Part shown: positions 25,417-34,705 of the stretch, one piece after another
Layout: each line of letters begins with the position of its first letter
How positions within the stretch are numbered: position 1 is the first letter of the stretch
From: Ignavibacteriota bacterium
GTDB lineage: Bacteria; Bacteroidota; Ignavibacteria; UBA10030; UBA6906
Assembly (NCBI GenBank): GCA_016218065.1
Contig: JACRFA010000195.1
Location: forward strand, 1 to 59,504
Direction: 5' to 3'
DNA: 59,504 bases
Made by a program: the position numbers and the translations under genes
Notes under the pieces: model-generated
What the model was told of the DNA's origin: nothing
Databases searched by the model: none
Seen by the model: only the letters and a program-made list of their open reading frames with translations

Positions 25417-26457
25417 CTACATCTTTATTGCCATGCCATTCGGTTTGGCGCCGACAGTTACGTCTTTCACCTTTGCATGTGTCGCAGTGTTGATGACCGA
25501 GACCGTGCCCGCCATTTGGTTCGTAACGTAGGCAGTGGAATCGTTGCGCGAAAAAGCAATCGCGTGAGCGCCTGCGCCCGTCGAAATATTTCCCATGTTC
25601 ATCCACTGGTTATTCATCCGTTGGAAGTACACAACGCGTCCGCTTGTATCGCTCACCCACAATTCGTTCAGTTGTGCGTTGTACGCTGCATAGCCGGGAG
25701 TGAAGCCAAGGGGCACAGTCTCTTCCACAGCCATCGTTGCAACATCAATCACGCTGATGCTTTGTCCCTCTTCATTGTCAACGTACATTTTGTTATTCGC
25801 TCCAGTCCACGCGCCCACCGGATTCATGCCGACTGAAACGGTCATCATAACCGTTTTGTTCGCAGGATCAATGATGGTCACCGTGTTCGACATTCCATTT
25901 GCGACAAACGCCATCGAGCCGTCAGAGGAAAAGGTCACCTCTTGCGGCATCTGACCGACCATGATGGTATCCTTCGGAGTGAACGTAGTTGCATCGAACA
26001 CGAGAACGCTTCCCATGCTGTCCATTTGCGACGTCCAGATTTCATTGCCGTTCGGGGAGAAGACTGCATTGTGGTTCATGACCGGCAAATCGAGCGAGCG
26101 AATCACCGCGCCGGTTGTGGCATCGAGAACAACAATTTTGCCAGGCATCCCCATCATGCCGCCGTGTCCGCCGCTAAAATCCATTCCCGGAACAGCGATA
26201 GCAATGCGGTTCTTGTTGCCGTTGATATTCACATGATGCGCCCACGATACGCCGCTCAGCGGAATGGTTCGCTTCACTTCGTTCGTGGCAATGTCAATCA
26301 CCGAAATGGAATTCCCACCGCCGTTCACGACATAGATCGCGTTGTACGTAATATCAGTTGATCCCGTGGTTGTCGCTTCGTTTTTGCATCCCGACGCTAA
26401 CGAAAGAACTGCGGCAATCGCAATGGCTCCAATCTGTCTTGTTGAGAGTAGTTTCAT
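25417..26457 (-). CDS. YVTN/YncE-like beta-propeller lipoprotein
   Basis: The 346-residue product has a lipobox (SLASGC) and then repeated blades: YVVNGGGNSISVIDIATNEV, MAFVANGMSNTVTIIDPANK, VDNEEGQSISVIDVATM and AYVTNQMAGTVSVINTATH. This is the YVTN-type seven-bladed propeller, usually a surface or periplasmic binding protein. A GHGGMMGMPGK segment adds Met/His residues to one loop. An AAAGGAG box precedes the ATG. It lies upstream of copB in the metal block. Copper binding is possible from the loop, but the ligand is not established. Confidence 0.85.
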   Translation of the reverse strand: MKLLSTRQIGAIAIAAVLSLASGCKNEATTTGSTDITYNAIYVVNGGGNSISVIDIATNEVKRTIPLSGVSWAHHVNINGNKNRIAIAVPGMDFSGGHGGMMGMPGKIVVLDATTGAVIRSLDLPVMNHNAVFSPNGNEIWTSQMDSMGSVLVFDATTFTPKDTIMVGQMPQEVTFSSDGSMAFVANGMSNTVTIIDPANKTVMMTVSVGMNPVGAWTGANNKMYVDNEEGQSISVIDVATMAVEETVPLGFTPGYAAYNAQLNELWVSDTSGRVVYFQRMNNQWMNMGNISTGAGAHAIAFSRNDSTAYVTNQMAGTVSVINTATHAKVKDVTVGAKPNGMAIKM

Positions 26458-26619
26458 TGGTTTGCTCCTTTCTGATTGATGGTTCGATTCTCAATAGTAC
26501 TTGTTGAGATAACACCATGCATTTGTTGTTCTGTTCCTGGAAAACTTCGCTATGCTAAGAGAAAAAGCGAAACCACTGACTACACAAAATTCGGAGATTG
26601 ATTTATGGTCTGTTCTCTT

Positions 26620-26653
26620 GTTCATCCGTGTTCATCTGTGCAATCTGTGGTTC
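26620..26653. repeat. Intergenic repeat of the CATCCGTGTTCATCTGTG type
   Basis: GTTCATCCGTGTTCATCTGT continues as GCAATCTGTGGTT. This internally repetitive phrase occurs between genes in many unrelated bacterial genomes, from general recollection. There is one copy in the window, in the 241-nt gap between two metal genes. Confidence 0.45.
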
Positions 26654-26698
26654 TCGACCGCGATTCATTTGGACGCGATACCAAAGGATGCAGCGCGA

Positions 26699-27163
26699 TT
26701 ATTTCATGTCGTGATGCTCATCCTTTTCGTCGTGATGTTTCTCTTGCATCTCATCATGATGCACGGCTTTGGTATAGACGAAGCGCCCCGTCTCGTTCTT
26801 TCCACGTAGTTTCACTGTTGCTACCGCGGTGAACTTCTCTGCCTTGGTAAAGTCGCCGCTCGCTTTTAGAAAATCGCCCGACGGAGAAAGCTTCATCGTC
26901 TTTTTCTCTTTTCCCATCAACACAACAATATCTCCCGAGACATCTTTCACGGAAAGCGCTTTCTCTTTTGCATCGAGCACATACAGATTCAGTTCCTTTT
27001 CTTTGACGACAAGCTCGAAATGGTAGTCCTTACCGACCGTAACCACGAGACCACCGTGCGGTGCTTTGTGATGGTGTTCCTTTTCTTGCGCAGAAAGTCG
27101 TCCCGTCAATCCGACGGTGAGCAACCCTGCTGCGAGTGTCGCGATAAATGCAATGCGTTTCAT
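26699..27163 (-). CDS. Periplasmic His-rich metal-associated protein
   Basis: The 154-residue product has a signal peptide (LLTVGLTGRLSA). It continues with EKEHHHKAPHGGLVVTVGKD, a histidine cluster and APHGG motif seen in proteins beside CzcA/CusA pumps. The middle is beta-rich (YHFELVVKEKELNLYVLD), and the end is again His-rich (HHDEMQEKHHDEKDEHHDMK). AAAGGAG lies before the ATG. It follows the second RND pump gene in the transcription direction. It probably buffers metal in the periplasm; which metal cannot be told. Confidence 0.75.
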   Translation of the reverse strand: MKRIAFIATLAAGLLTVGLTGRLSAQEKEHHHKAPHGGLVVTVGKDYHFELVVKEKELNLYVLDAKEKALSVKDVSGDIVVLMGKEKKTMKLSPSGDFLKASGDFTKAEKFTAVATVKLRGKNETGRFVYTKAVHHDEMQEKHHDEKDEHHDMK

Positions 27164-27236
27164 GACTTCTCCTTTGTTGTTTGTGAATGATATGTTCGAC
27201 TAATTATCGTGTACGGTTTTGCATAATTGTATGTCA

Positions 27237-27318
27237 CCCTTTCAGGGCTTGTAGAACTTGCCTGTTTGGTTACCGAGGGCGGTGCCCTCGGCTACAGTAT
27301 TTGTCCCTTTCAGGGACA
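27237..27318. repeat. Three-palindrome intergenic element, copy 1
   Basis: CCCTTTCAGGG (27237-27247), CCGAGGGC-GGT-GCCCTCGG (27273-27291) and TGTCCCT-TTC-AGGGACA (27302-27318) stand in the same order and spacing style as in the second copy at 32453-32538, where only the loops and a few bases differ. Confidence 0.75.
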
Positions 27319-27387
27319 CAGTTTCTTGTCTGTGATGAAACATGCGCGAGAACTCTTCCTCGAAGGGATGTGCGTGGCTTCTACGGG

Positions 27388-30300
27388 TCATACGTTTGCC
27401 CTGTGTCCATGTGCATCGGTCGGGTGTTCGCCTTCGGCAGCAAACGCGTTCTCTTCATGCGCCTTCAGGAATTTCTCGACCGCCGGGCGACCGAATTTCC
27501 AAAACACCGCAGGCGTGACAGCCATATCAAGCAGCGTTGAGCTGAGAAGCCCGCCAAGAATAACAACCGCAACCGGATAGAGAATTTCTTTTCCCGGTTG
27601 TCCTGCCGCGAGTACGAGTGGAATCAATGCCAAGCCTGCCGTTAGTGCAGTCATCAACACGGGCACAAGCCGCTCAAGCGAACCGCGCACAATCATCTTC
27701 TTGTCGAAGTGCTCGCCTTCATGCTCCACAAGATGGATGTAATGCGAGATCATCATGATGCCGTTGCGCGACGCGATGCCCGTGAGTGTAATGAACCCGA
27801 CGAGCGTTGCAATCGACATGACCCCGCCGGTCAGATAGACCGCCGCGACGCTGCCAATGAGCGCGAGGGGAATGTTGAGAAGAATCTGAATAACGACGCG
27901 GGCGGATTTGAAGTGCGTGTAGAGAACGAGAAACATTGCAGCAAGCGAGAACAAGCTGAGTATCCCAATCAGGCGCGTCGCTTCCTGCTGGCTTTCAAAT
28001 TGTCCGCCATACGTGATGAAGCTTCCTTGTCCGAGTTTTACATTCTGCGCAACACGATTTTGGATCTCCGCGACAACAGTTCCCAAATCGCGATCCGACA
28101 CGTTGCTCGATATGACGATGCGCCGCTGCACATTCTCGTGGTTAATGAGATTGGGACCTTTGTCGTCGATGACGTCGGCAACTGCACTCAACGGAATCTT
28201 CGCTCCGGTCGGGGCGTCGAGCAACGCAAGCTTCAGCACTTCCGGTTTCGCGCGGTACGCGTCGTCATACCGGACCACCATATCGAACGTGCGCTGCTCT
28301 TCAAGGACTTGTCCGACCACTTTGCCGTTGAACGCGGTCTCAAGAGCTTCGGCAATCTCGCCTACTTTGAAGCCGTACCGCAACGCTTCCTCTCGCTTAA
28401 TCTTGATGCGCATTTGCGGGATGAGCACTTGCTTCTCGATCTGCAAATCCACAACTCCCTTCACTTGCTCCATTTGCGCTCGCACTTCTTCCGCCTTTTT
28501 CCGGAGTTCATCGAGGTCGGCGCCAAAAATCTTGACCGCAATCTGTGCGCGCACACCGGAGAGCAAATGGTCGATGCGATGTGAAATGGGCTGACCAATA
28601 TTCAGAACCACTCCGGGGATTTGCCCTAACTGCTTGCGCACATCATTGAGAATTTCTTCCCGCGACCGATCCGACTCTCGCAATTCAACATCAATCTCCG
28701 AGTAGTGAACACCTTCGGCGTGCTCATCTAACTCTGCGCGACCCGTTCGCCGACCCGTGATGAGAACTTCCGGCACGTTGCGAATCAACGTTTCTGCAAC
28801 TATCCCGATCCGATTCGACTCTGCCAGCGACGTGCCGGGTACGGAAACAACATTGACCGTGAGCGACCCTTCGTTGAACGGCGGAAGGAATTCCGTTCCT
28901 AAGAATGGAACGGCGAGGAGCGCTGCAACGAACAACCCGCCTGCAGCAGTCATGACTTTGTTCGGGTGTTCCAAAGTCCAATGCAGCAGGCGTGTGTCTT
29001 GTTTCTTCAGCCAACGGACGAGAAATCCGTCTTCCTTGTGCGTCAAGACTTTTGCTTTGGGGAGAAGGTACGAGCAAAGCGCCGGCGTTACTGTCAACGA
29101 AACCAGGAGCGATGCTGCAATGGAGATAATATACGCGATGCCGAGAGGAGCGAAGATTTTTCCTTCGACGCCGCTGAGAGAGAAAAGCGGAATGAAAACG
29201 AGAATGACGATGATTGTCGCAAAGACAATGGAATTTCGTACTTCGCTCGACGCGCTGTAGATGACCTGAAGAGTCGGTTTGGGATGCGCGCTACTCCGAT
29301 TTTCTTTCAACCGACGAAAAACATTCTCCACATCCACAATCGCATCATCCACAAGCTCGCCGATGGCGACAGCCAAGCCGCCAAGTGTCATGGTGTTGAT
29401 CGTGATGTCGAACCATTTGAAAACGAACGCGGTAATGATAAGCGAAAGAGGAATCGCCGTGAGCGTGATAGCCGTCGTTCTGAAGTTGAGGAGGAACAGG
29501 AACAACACAATCGCCACCAGAATCGCGCCGTCGCGCAATGCCTCTTCGACGTTGCCAATGGCGGCTTCGATAAAGTTCTTTTGCTTGAAGATGTTCGTCT
29601 GAATCTTCACGTCGGGCGGAAGAGACGGCTGAATTTCCTTTAGCGCCTTTTCAATTTGTTCCGTCAACTGAACCGTGTTGGCATTCGGCTGCTTCTCTAT
29701 TCCGAGAATCACCGCGGGCTTGGCATCCATGCCGCCGTCGCCGCGCTTGATGGGCGGACCGAGTCGGACTGTTCCTATCTGTTTCAGCAGAATGGGTGTG
29801 CCGTTGCGATACGAGACAACCGCGTTTCCAATGTCATCGATGTTCACCGTGCGACCGATGTTGCGAATCAAGTACTCCTGATTTTGAGAGAAGGTAAAAC
29901 CTCCCGTGGTGTTCAGGTTGGATTGCGCCATAGCCTCTTCGACTTCACGCTGCGAAACGTTGTATCCCTGCATTTTCAGAGGATCGAGCAGCACCTGATA
30001 CTGCTTCACTTCGCCGCCAATGGGGATGACTTGCGCGACGCCCGGTATCGTCAACAGTCGCTGACGCACGACCCAATCTGCCAGCGTGCGAAGTTCCATC
30101 GGCGATGTGGAGTCGGCTGCCATTCCAATGAGCATAATCTGTCCCATGATCGAGGAGATCGGACCCATTACCGGTATAACGCCGGGCGGAAGCTTTGCAG
30201 AAGCGAGCTGCAACTTCTCGTTCACGATTTGGCGATCGATGAAGATGTCCGTTCCCCAATCGAACTCAACGAACACAATCGAAAGACCCGCGCTGGAAAA

Positions 30301-30552
30301 CGAACGCACACGCTGTACACCCGCGGCGCCGTTCATGACGGTTTCCAACGGCAACGTGACGAGCGCTTCCACTTCTTCCGGCGCAAGTCCGCCTGCTTCG
30401 GTGAGAATCGTAACGGTCGGCTTGTTCAAATCCGGAAGCACGTCAACGGGAAGTTTCAACACAACCATCACGCCGTACACCAGCGCCAGCGCCGCGCCCG
30501 CAACCACCATCATCCGGTTCTTGAGACTGAATTGAATAATCTTGTTGAGCAT
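27388..30552 (-). CDS. Heavy-metal RND efflux pump, CzcA/CusA family
   Basis: The 1054-residue product is a second complete HME-RND pump. Its TM4 signature is AIGELVDDAIVDVENVFRRL, unlike the Cus-type signature of the first pump, and the porter region has FLPPFNEGSLTVNVVSVPGT without the extra methionines. It therefore probably carries a different cation or has a less specific range. The C-terminal tail is acidic and His-containing (HPTDAHGHRANV). The adaptor gene ends 22 nt upstream. A GGAAG box before the ATG is weak. Confidence 0.9.
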   Translation of the reverse strand: MLNKIIQFSLKNRMMVVAGAALALVYGVMVVLKLPVDVLPDLNKPTVTILTEAGGLAPEEVEALVTLPLETVMNGAAGVQRVRSFSSAGLSIVFVEFDWGTDIFIDRQIVNEKLQLASAKLPPGVIPVMGPISSIMGQIMLIGMAADSTSPMELRTLADWVVRQRLLTIPGVAQVIPIGGEVKQYQVLLDPLKMQGYNVSQREVEEAMAQSNLNTTGGFTFSQNQEYLIRNIGRTVNIDDIGNAVVSYRNGTPILLKQIGTVRLGPPIKRGDGGMDAKPAVILGIEKQPNANTVQLTEQIEKALKEIQPSLPPDVKIQTNIFKQKNFIEAAIGNVEEALRDGAILVAIVLFLFLLNFRTTAITLTAIPLSLIITAFVFKWFDITINTMTLGGLAVAIGELVDDAIVDVENVFRRLKENRSSAHPKPTLQVIYSASSEVRNSIVFATIIVILVFIPLFSLSGVEGKIFAPLGIAYIISIAASLLVSLTVTPALCSYLLPKAKVLTHKEDGFLVRWLKKQDTRLLHWTLEHPNKVMTAAGGLFVAALLAVPFLGTEFLPPFNEGSLTVNVVSVPGTSLAESNRIGIVAETLIRNVPEVLITGRRTGRAELDEHAEGVHYSEIDVELRESDRSREEILNDVRKQLGQIPGVVLNIGQPISHRIDHLLSGVRAQIAVKIFGADLDELRKKAEEVRAQMEQVKGVVDLQIEKQVLIPQMRIKIKREEALRYGFKVGEIAEALETAFNGKVVGQVLEEQRTFDMVVRYDDAYRAKPEVLKLALLDAPTGAKIPLSAVADVIDDKGPNLINHENVQRRIVISSNVSDRDLGTVVAEIQNRVAQNVKLGQGSFITYGGQFESQQEATRLIGILSLFSLAAMFLVLYTHFKSARVVIQILLNIPLALIGSVAAVYLTGGVMSIATLVGFITLTGIASRNGIMMISHYIHLVEHEGEHFDKKMIVRGSLERLVPVLMTALTAGLALIPLVLAAGQPGKEILYPVAVVILGGLLSSTLLDMAVTPAVFWKFGRPAVEKFLKAHEENAFAAEGEHPTDAHGHRANV

Positions 30553-30574
30553 ACTCGAATTCTTCCGCGACGAA

Positions 30575-31735
30575 TTATTGGATGGATGATTTTAGTTGAT
30601 AATTCCCGACCGTTACAACGCGGTCGCCATCGTTCACGCCCGATTTGACTTGCACGTAGCTGCCATCTTTCGTTCCGACAACGACATCGCGTGCAACGAA
30701 CTGTTCGGGCGCAACGTGAATAAAGACAATGCTCTTCCCACGCACATCAACAACGGCATCGGCGGGAATTGCCAACGCTTCAAACGGCGTACCGATGCTG
30801 ACGCCAACTTCCGCCAGCATCCCCACCTTCAGCTTGCTCTGCGGATTGTTGACTTGATAGATTGCCTTCACCGTCCTCGTTGCCTCATCGATGGTACTTC
30901 CCATCGAAAAGAGCTTTGCGCGAAACAGATCGTCGGGATACGTTTGCGTTGAGACGTACGCGTCCTTTGTTCTTTCGATCTTCCCGAGATCGATTTCATA
31001 GATTTGTCCTTCAACCCACAGCGTTGAGGAGTTCACGATTGTAAAGAGACGCTTGTTGACCTCCACCTGCTCGCCGATAGCGATCTCGGCATCAGCAACA
31101 ACGCCCGTGATGGGAGACTTCACATAAAATCTGTTCGAGCCTTCTTTATAATTTCCCGCGAGCGCCTTGTCGTAAAACTCCTTCTGCTTCTTGGCGGATT
31201 CAAACCGAATCTCCGCTTGCTGTACTTCCTTCTGTGCGACAACGCCTTCGAGTTGCTTCAAGCGCTCGAGGTCTTTTGATGCTTGATTGAATTCCGCATC
31301 TGCTTTGAATCGTTCTGTCACGAGCTGCGATTGCTCCGGCGACGCAAGCGCTTGTTGCAGCACCGCAAGGATCTGTCCCTGCGTCACCCGTGTGCCGATG
31401 GTGGGAATTCTGTAACCATCGGCGACAACGCGTCCCGATATTGGCGGAAACACCTCCGCCTTCCCCAGCGTTGGCGCAACAATTTTGCCAAGCAGGTTGA
31501 GACGTGGATTGATGGTTCGTTTCTTTGCCACATCCGTCAGAACGCCCAGCAGGAATTGCGCTTGCTTGGTCATAGCAATCGTGTCGCCACGCCCGGTGGT
31601 TTGCGTTGCGACCGCGCCGTGGTCTTCACCTTCGTGTGCGAAGATGAATGTGTAGAACATAAAGATCGAGATGACGCCGAGAGCTGCTAATGCCACTCGT
31701 ATGAGTGTTGATGTTTTGAGAGTGATGGTATTCAT
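30575..31735 (-). CDS. RND periplasmic adaptor of the second efflux system
   Basis: The 386-residue product has an N-terminal membrane anchor (AALGVISIFMFYTFIFA) followed by HEGEDHGA, a metal-binding-like histidine segment. The adaptor domains are clear: PPISGRVVADGYRIPTIGTRVTQGQ, a long hairpin with AEFNQASKDLERLKQLEGVV, VKSPITGVVADAEIAIGEQV and VWVEGQIYEIDLGKI. A perfect AAGGAGGT precedes the ATG. The start overlaps the previous stop (ATGA), so translation is coupled. It joins the 27388-30552 pump to the TolC protein at 32695-33996. Confidence 0.9.
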   Translation of the reverse strand: MNTITLKTSTLIRVALAALGVISIFMFYTFIFAHEGEDHGAVATQTTGRGDTIAMTKQAQFLLGVLTDVAKKRTINPRLNLLGKIVAPTLGKAEVFPPISGRVVADGYRIPTIGTRVTQGQILAVLQQALASPEQSQLVTERFKADAEFNQASKDLERLKQLEGVVAQKEVQQAEIRFESAKKQKEFYDKALAGNYKEGSNRFYVKSPITGVVADAEIAIGEQVEVNKRLFTIVNSSTLWVEGQIYEIDLGKIERTKDAYVSTQTYPDDLFRAKLFSMGSTIDEATRTVKAIYQVNNPQSKLKVGMLAEVGVSIGTPFEALAIPADAVVDVRGKSIVFIHVAPEQFVARDVVVGTKDGSYVQVKSGVNDGDRVVTVGNYQLKSSIQ

Positions 31736-32388
31736 GCTGACCTCCTTAACATTCTGCCGGTTGATTCGAGATGTTGATGCGATGCTGCATGGGGTTGCCT
31801 CATTGCGCGCCGTTTCGCAATTCGATACACAGCATAACCGAATCCCGCCAGCAACAGCAGCATTCCAACGAAGAGCAGAAGCATGCCTCCGAGACCCAGA
31901 CCTTCATTCTCTGCATGCTCGGCGGGTTCGCTGCCCGGCAACGCCTTCCCAGCTTGAATGCCGCTGAGCGGAATGAGGTCAACGATATCTTTTGTCGTGA
32001 TTGTGAGAAGTACGTCGTGCGGCATGGTGTCCGGCAACGTCACTTCCGCATGATACACTCCGGCGAGATCCGTCTTGCCAACTTGCGGCGTCACGCCTTC
32101 AAGCCCCTTCAGCTCAAACGCAATCTCCGCATCTTTGATAGGCTTGTTCGTTGCATAGTCGGAGAGATAGATCAAGAGTTTGAGTTCTTCGCCCGGCTCC
32201 GTCGGCGGATATTTGATGACGACTTCAAAATTCTCCGTGACAGCCGCGAGCGTGAGCACTCCCTCCCCGGTGCCTGACTGGGGCGCGGGCTTTTGCGCCG
32301 CATCGCCATGCTCTTCGCCTTCGTGGGCAAAGAGGTTTTGCGACATCAGCAATGTTACAGCTACGAGTATGAGCCGAGTGAATTTCAT
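31732..32388 (-). CDS. Periplasmic YtkA/FixH-like protein with C-terminal membrane anchor
   Basis: The 218-residue product has a signal peptide (LVAVTLLMSQNLFA) followed by HEGEEHGDAAQ. The central domain (FEVVIKYPPTEPGEELKLLIYLSD, then GKTDLAGVYHAEVTLPD) is an Ig-like fold similar to YtkA. A Gly/Leu-rich helix (GGMLLLFVGMLLLLAGFGYAVY) and basic tail anchor it. It is translationally coupled to the adaptor gene. The shared HEGE(E/D)HG motif at the mature N-terminus of both proteins suggests a common metal-binding job. AAAGGA precedes the ATG. Confidence 0.78.
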   Translation of the reverse strand: MKFTRLILVAVTLLMSQNLFAHEGEEHGDAAQKPAPQSGTGEGVLTLAAVTENFEVVIKYPPTEPGEELKLLIYLSDYATNKPIKDAEIAFELKGLEGVTPQVGKTDLAGVYHAEVTLPDTMPHDVLLTITTKDIVDLIPLSGIQAGKALPGSEPAEHAENEGLGLGGMLLLFVGMLLLLAGFGYAVYRIAKRRAMRQPHAASHQHLESTGRMLRRSA

Positions 32389-32452
32389 TGAGATTGTCCT
32401 TTTGTGATTCTGTAATCGGTGCTACGCACGGCTGACGTTTTCTCGAATTATG

Positions 32453-32653
32453 AAACCCCTTCAGGGTTTGTATGTCTTTGGTTCATTTGGTAACCGAGGG
32501 CTTCGCCCTCGGCTATAGTATTTGTCCCCTTTGGGGACGGCTATTGCGCATGCGGACGCTGAAAGCGTCACATATTATAGGTCGGGGCAACGCCCCGACA
32601 TAAATACAAACAAGTGAATCGAAACCCTGAAAGCCTGCCTGCCGGCAGGCAGG
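32453..32653. repeat. Cluster of six palindromes between second-system genes
   Basis: In order: AAACCCC-TTCA-GGGTTT (32453-32469), CCGAGGGC-TTC-GCCCTCGG (32494-32512), GTCCCC-TTT-GGGGAC (32524-32538), GACGCT-GAA-AGCGTC (32555-32569), GTCGGGGC-AAC-GCCCCGAC (32581-32599) and the 20-nt palindrome CCTGCCTGCCGGCAGGCAGG (32634-32653). The first three repeat the element at 27237-27318. The transcript of this gap would fold into successive hairpins. Confidence 0.8.
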
Positions 32654-32694
32654 GGTGACATCCCATCTTGCGTAGCGTGAGTTATGTAATTGAA

Positions 32695-33996
32695 TCATGG
32701 CAGCTTTCCTCCTACTGCGCGCTCAAGCTCCGCGCGAGCGGCAGTATATTCCAACAGCGCGTCAACATACGCCAGCCTTGTGCGGAAAATGCGATCCTTC
32801 TGCACCAGCAGCGCGCTGAGATCAATTTGTCCGCCTTGATATCCCTTCGTCAGCAGTGCGACGTTGACATCGAGTCGTGGATTGATCCCTTGATAGAGAG
32901 CGATAGATTGGCGAGCGGACTGATAACGATTGAACGCGGAGTACAACTCAGCGGCAATCGTGTTTCGTTTTGACACGAGCGCTTCATTCGCAATTCTGTT
33001 CTCGACTTGAGCTTGTTGAATGTCGGCTTGGTTCGATCCAAACAGAAACGGAATCACAATCGGCACGGACACGCCGATGCGGAAGTTCAGCAATTTATCT
33101 GTGTCGTCGAGACGGTCAATTCCATTGACAACAGATGGGTTGCCCGTGAAATTACTTCTATCAAAGGCGCTTGTTTCTTTCTCCAGCACGATCGAGAATT
33201 TTGGGGTTGGAATGAGATTCATCCACGAGAGCGTTGTGTTCGTGCCGGTCGCCGATTCTTCGAGCTGATGCGCTTTCAGATCACTCCGCTGCTCAAGCGC
33301 TACTGTGGTCAATTGCTGAAGCGTGTATTCCTGAAACGGCTGTGTTGTATCGAGCACTGCTTCTGTTGATGAGTCCGCGTTCCGACCGAGAAGGCGGTTG
33401 AACTCCGCCCTCGCGCTTTTGAGCTGTGACTCCACGCCGTATTGATCTGCAATGGATCTGTCACGCTCAACGAGAATGAGATTGTAGTCCAATTGCGAGA
33501 TGTCGCCGGCGTTAAATCTGCGTTCCGCGCCCTCTGCGAGTTGTCGGTTCAGTTCAACAATTGCGTTGCCAATCGCAACTCCTTCCTGCGCAGCAAAGAG
33601 CTGTGCGAAGCTCGTCTTCACTTCTGCAACAAAATCGTTTTCAAACGCATTGATCTCCGCGTCGGTTCTATCAACCCGGTCGCTCCAAATACTTCGCCGC
33701 AGGAATTGCTGACCGAGAATTTCTACTTCCTGCGACAGTGAGAATGATTGTCCTCCCTCGCCTTGATTGGCATAGCGGCGATCCGAGCGGGACTCATACT
33801 CGAATTCCGGATTCGAGAGGAAGAAACTGCCGAAGCGTTTTTGATCTGCTTCAGCGAGACCAATCGAATACTTCTTCGCCTTCAGATCAGGATTGTTCTG
33901 TCGCGCTTCATCAATCGCTTTCGACAGCGTCAAGCGTTCCTGCGCTAGCAGGCATGGGGTGGACATGAAAAGAAAGATGAACAACAGCCTCCGCAT
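32695..33996 (-). CDS. TolC-family outer-membrane efflux protein (second system)
   Basis: The 433-residue product has a signal peptide (LFIFLFMSTPCLLA) and outer-membrane efflux repeats: LSKAIDEARQNNPDLKAKKY, FNAGDISQLDYNLILVERDRS and KGYQGGQIDLSALLVQKD. GAGGAG precedes the ATG. It is the first gene of the second efflux unit, separated from the YtkA-like gene by the palindrome cluster, which may lower downstream expression. It should pair with the 30575-31735 adaptor and 27388-30552 pump. Confidence 0.9.
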   Translation of the reverse strand: MRRLLFIFLFMSTPCLLAQERLTLSKAIDEARQNNPDLKAKKYSIGLAEADQKRFGSFFLSNPEFEYESRSDRRYANQGEGGQSFSLSQEVEILGQQFLRRSIWSDRVDRTDAEINAFENDFVAEVKTSFAQLFAAQEGVAIGNAIVELNRQLAEGAERRFNAGDISQLDYNLILVERDRSIADQYGVESQLKSARAEFNRLLGRNADSSTEAVLDTTQPFQEYTLQQLTTVALEQRSDLKAHQLEESATGTNTTLSWMNLIPTPKFSIVLEKETSAFDRSNFTGNPSVVNGIDRLDDTDKLLNFRIGVSVPIVIPFLFGSNQADIQQAQVENRIANEALVSKRNTIAAELYSAFNRYQSARQSIALYQGINPRLDVNVALLTKGYQGGQIDLSALLVQKDRIFRTRLAYVDALLEYTAARAELERAVGGKLP

Positions 33997-34097
33997 TGAA
34001 ACTCCTCAATCAGGTGATGATTTCAAGTAAATGCGTTCAATAAATAGAATGCGCGCAACTGATCTTTCAGAAACAGATCACAAAACGAGCACAGAAT

Positions 34098-34124
34098 GAA
34101 AAAGGAAGCTTGTCAACGACAAGC
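34098..34124 (-). terminator. Intrinsic terminator after the 34137-34538 gene
   Basis: On the minus strand GCTTGTC-GTT-GACAAGC forms a 7-bp hairpin followed by TTCCTTTTT. It lies 13 nt after the gene's stop codon and before the TolC leader, so the small upstream gene would be a separate transcript. Confidence 0.65.
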
Positions 34125-34136
34125 GAAGAAAGGATG

Positions 34137-34538
34137 CTAAATGAGTAAACTGCAGAAGAGGACACACTTATCCCCCGCGGGAATTGCGTCCGACCTTTGG
34201 AATTGCGGAGATGGAGTAGATGAAACAATCGGTGCAGCGAATTCAAGCCTGCTTGGCAAAATGGCTGCGATGGAGCAGGCAAGAGCAGAAATCCCGTCAA
34301 CACGACTTGACACACTGAAACTATCGTCTGAGAGGAGACGAACAAAATGTACTTCGTGATAGGTTGAGGGATTGTGCTTGCCCGACTGCGCGGCGTCGTG
34401 CGAGTGTGAATGGACTTGGCCGATTGGTTGCAGCTCTCTCTGATGAATGTGGTGAACAGGCAGCGTGAACCCCGTAAGGGCGACCGCCAAGAGAATGCTG
34501 AGCGGTGTGAACAAGCGATGGTGACGGAGTTTTTCCAT
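34137..34538 (-). CDS. Small exported His-rich hypothetical protein
   Basis: The 133-residue product has an N-terminal membrane or signal segment (LSILLAVALTGFTLPV). A histidine-rich part follows with HHIHQRE, HSHSHD and YHEVHFVR. A second hydrophobic stretch contains LACSIAAI and the C-terminus has CVLFCSLLI. Proteins of this size and composition occur beside RND metal pumps and may act as periplasmic metal sensors or binding proteins. It is divergent from the ECF sigma gene and has its own terminator. There is no strong ribosome-binding site. The family is not identified. Confidence 0.6.
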   Translation of the reverse strand: MEKLRHHRLFTPLSILLAVALTGFTLPVHHIHQRELQPIGQVHSHSHDAAQSGKHNPSTYHEVHFVRLLSDDSFSVSSRVDGISALACSIAAILPSRLEFAAPIVSSTPSPQFQRSDAIPAGDKCVLFCSLLI

Positions 34539-34705
34539 GAAGAACCGTTGTTTTCTGTGACTGAAATATTAACGCGTGAGATGCGAAACAAGTTCCTCGG
34601 GTGACCTCCGACAATGATCATCTCTGTAGATATTTTGTTAAGTTGGCTTGATTCAGCGCCTGACATTTTCTTTGCCCAACCGTAGCGAGAGCGACCTTGC
34701 GCCTT

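Noticed and set aside
32453-32653. Structured non-coding RNA or riboswitch
   Set aside because: The stems look like separate copies of mobile palindromes, three of which recur at 27237; no conserved aptamer core was recognised.
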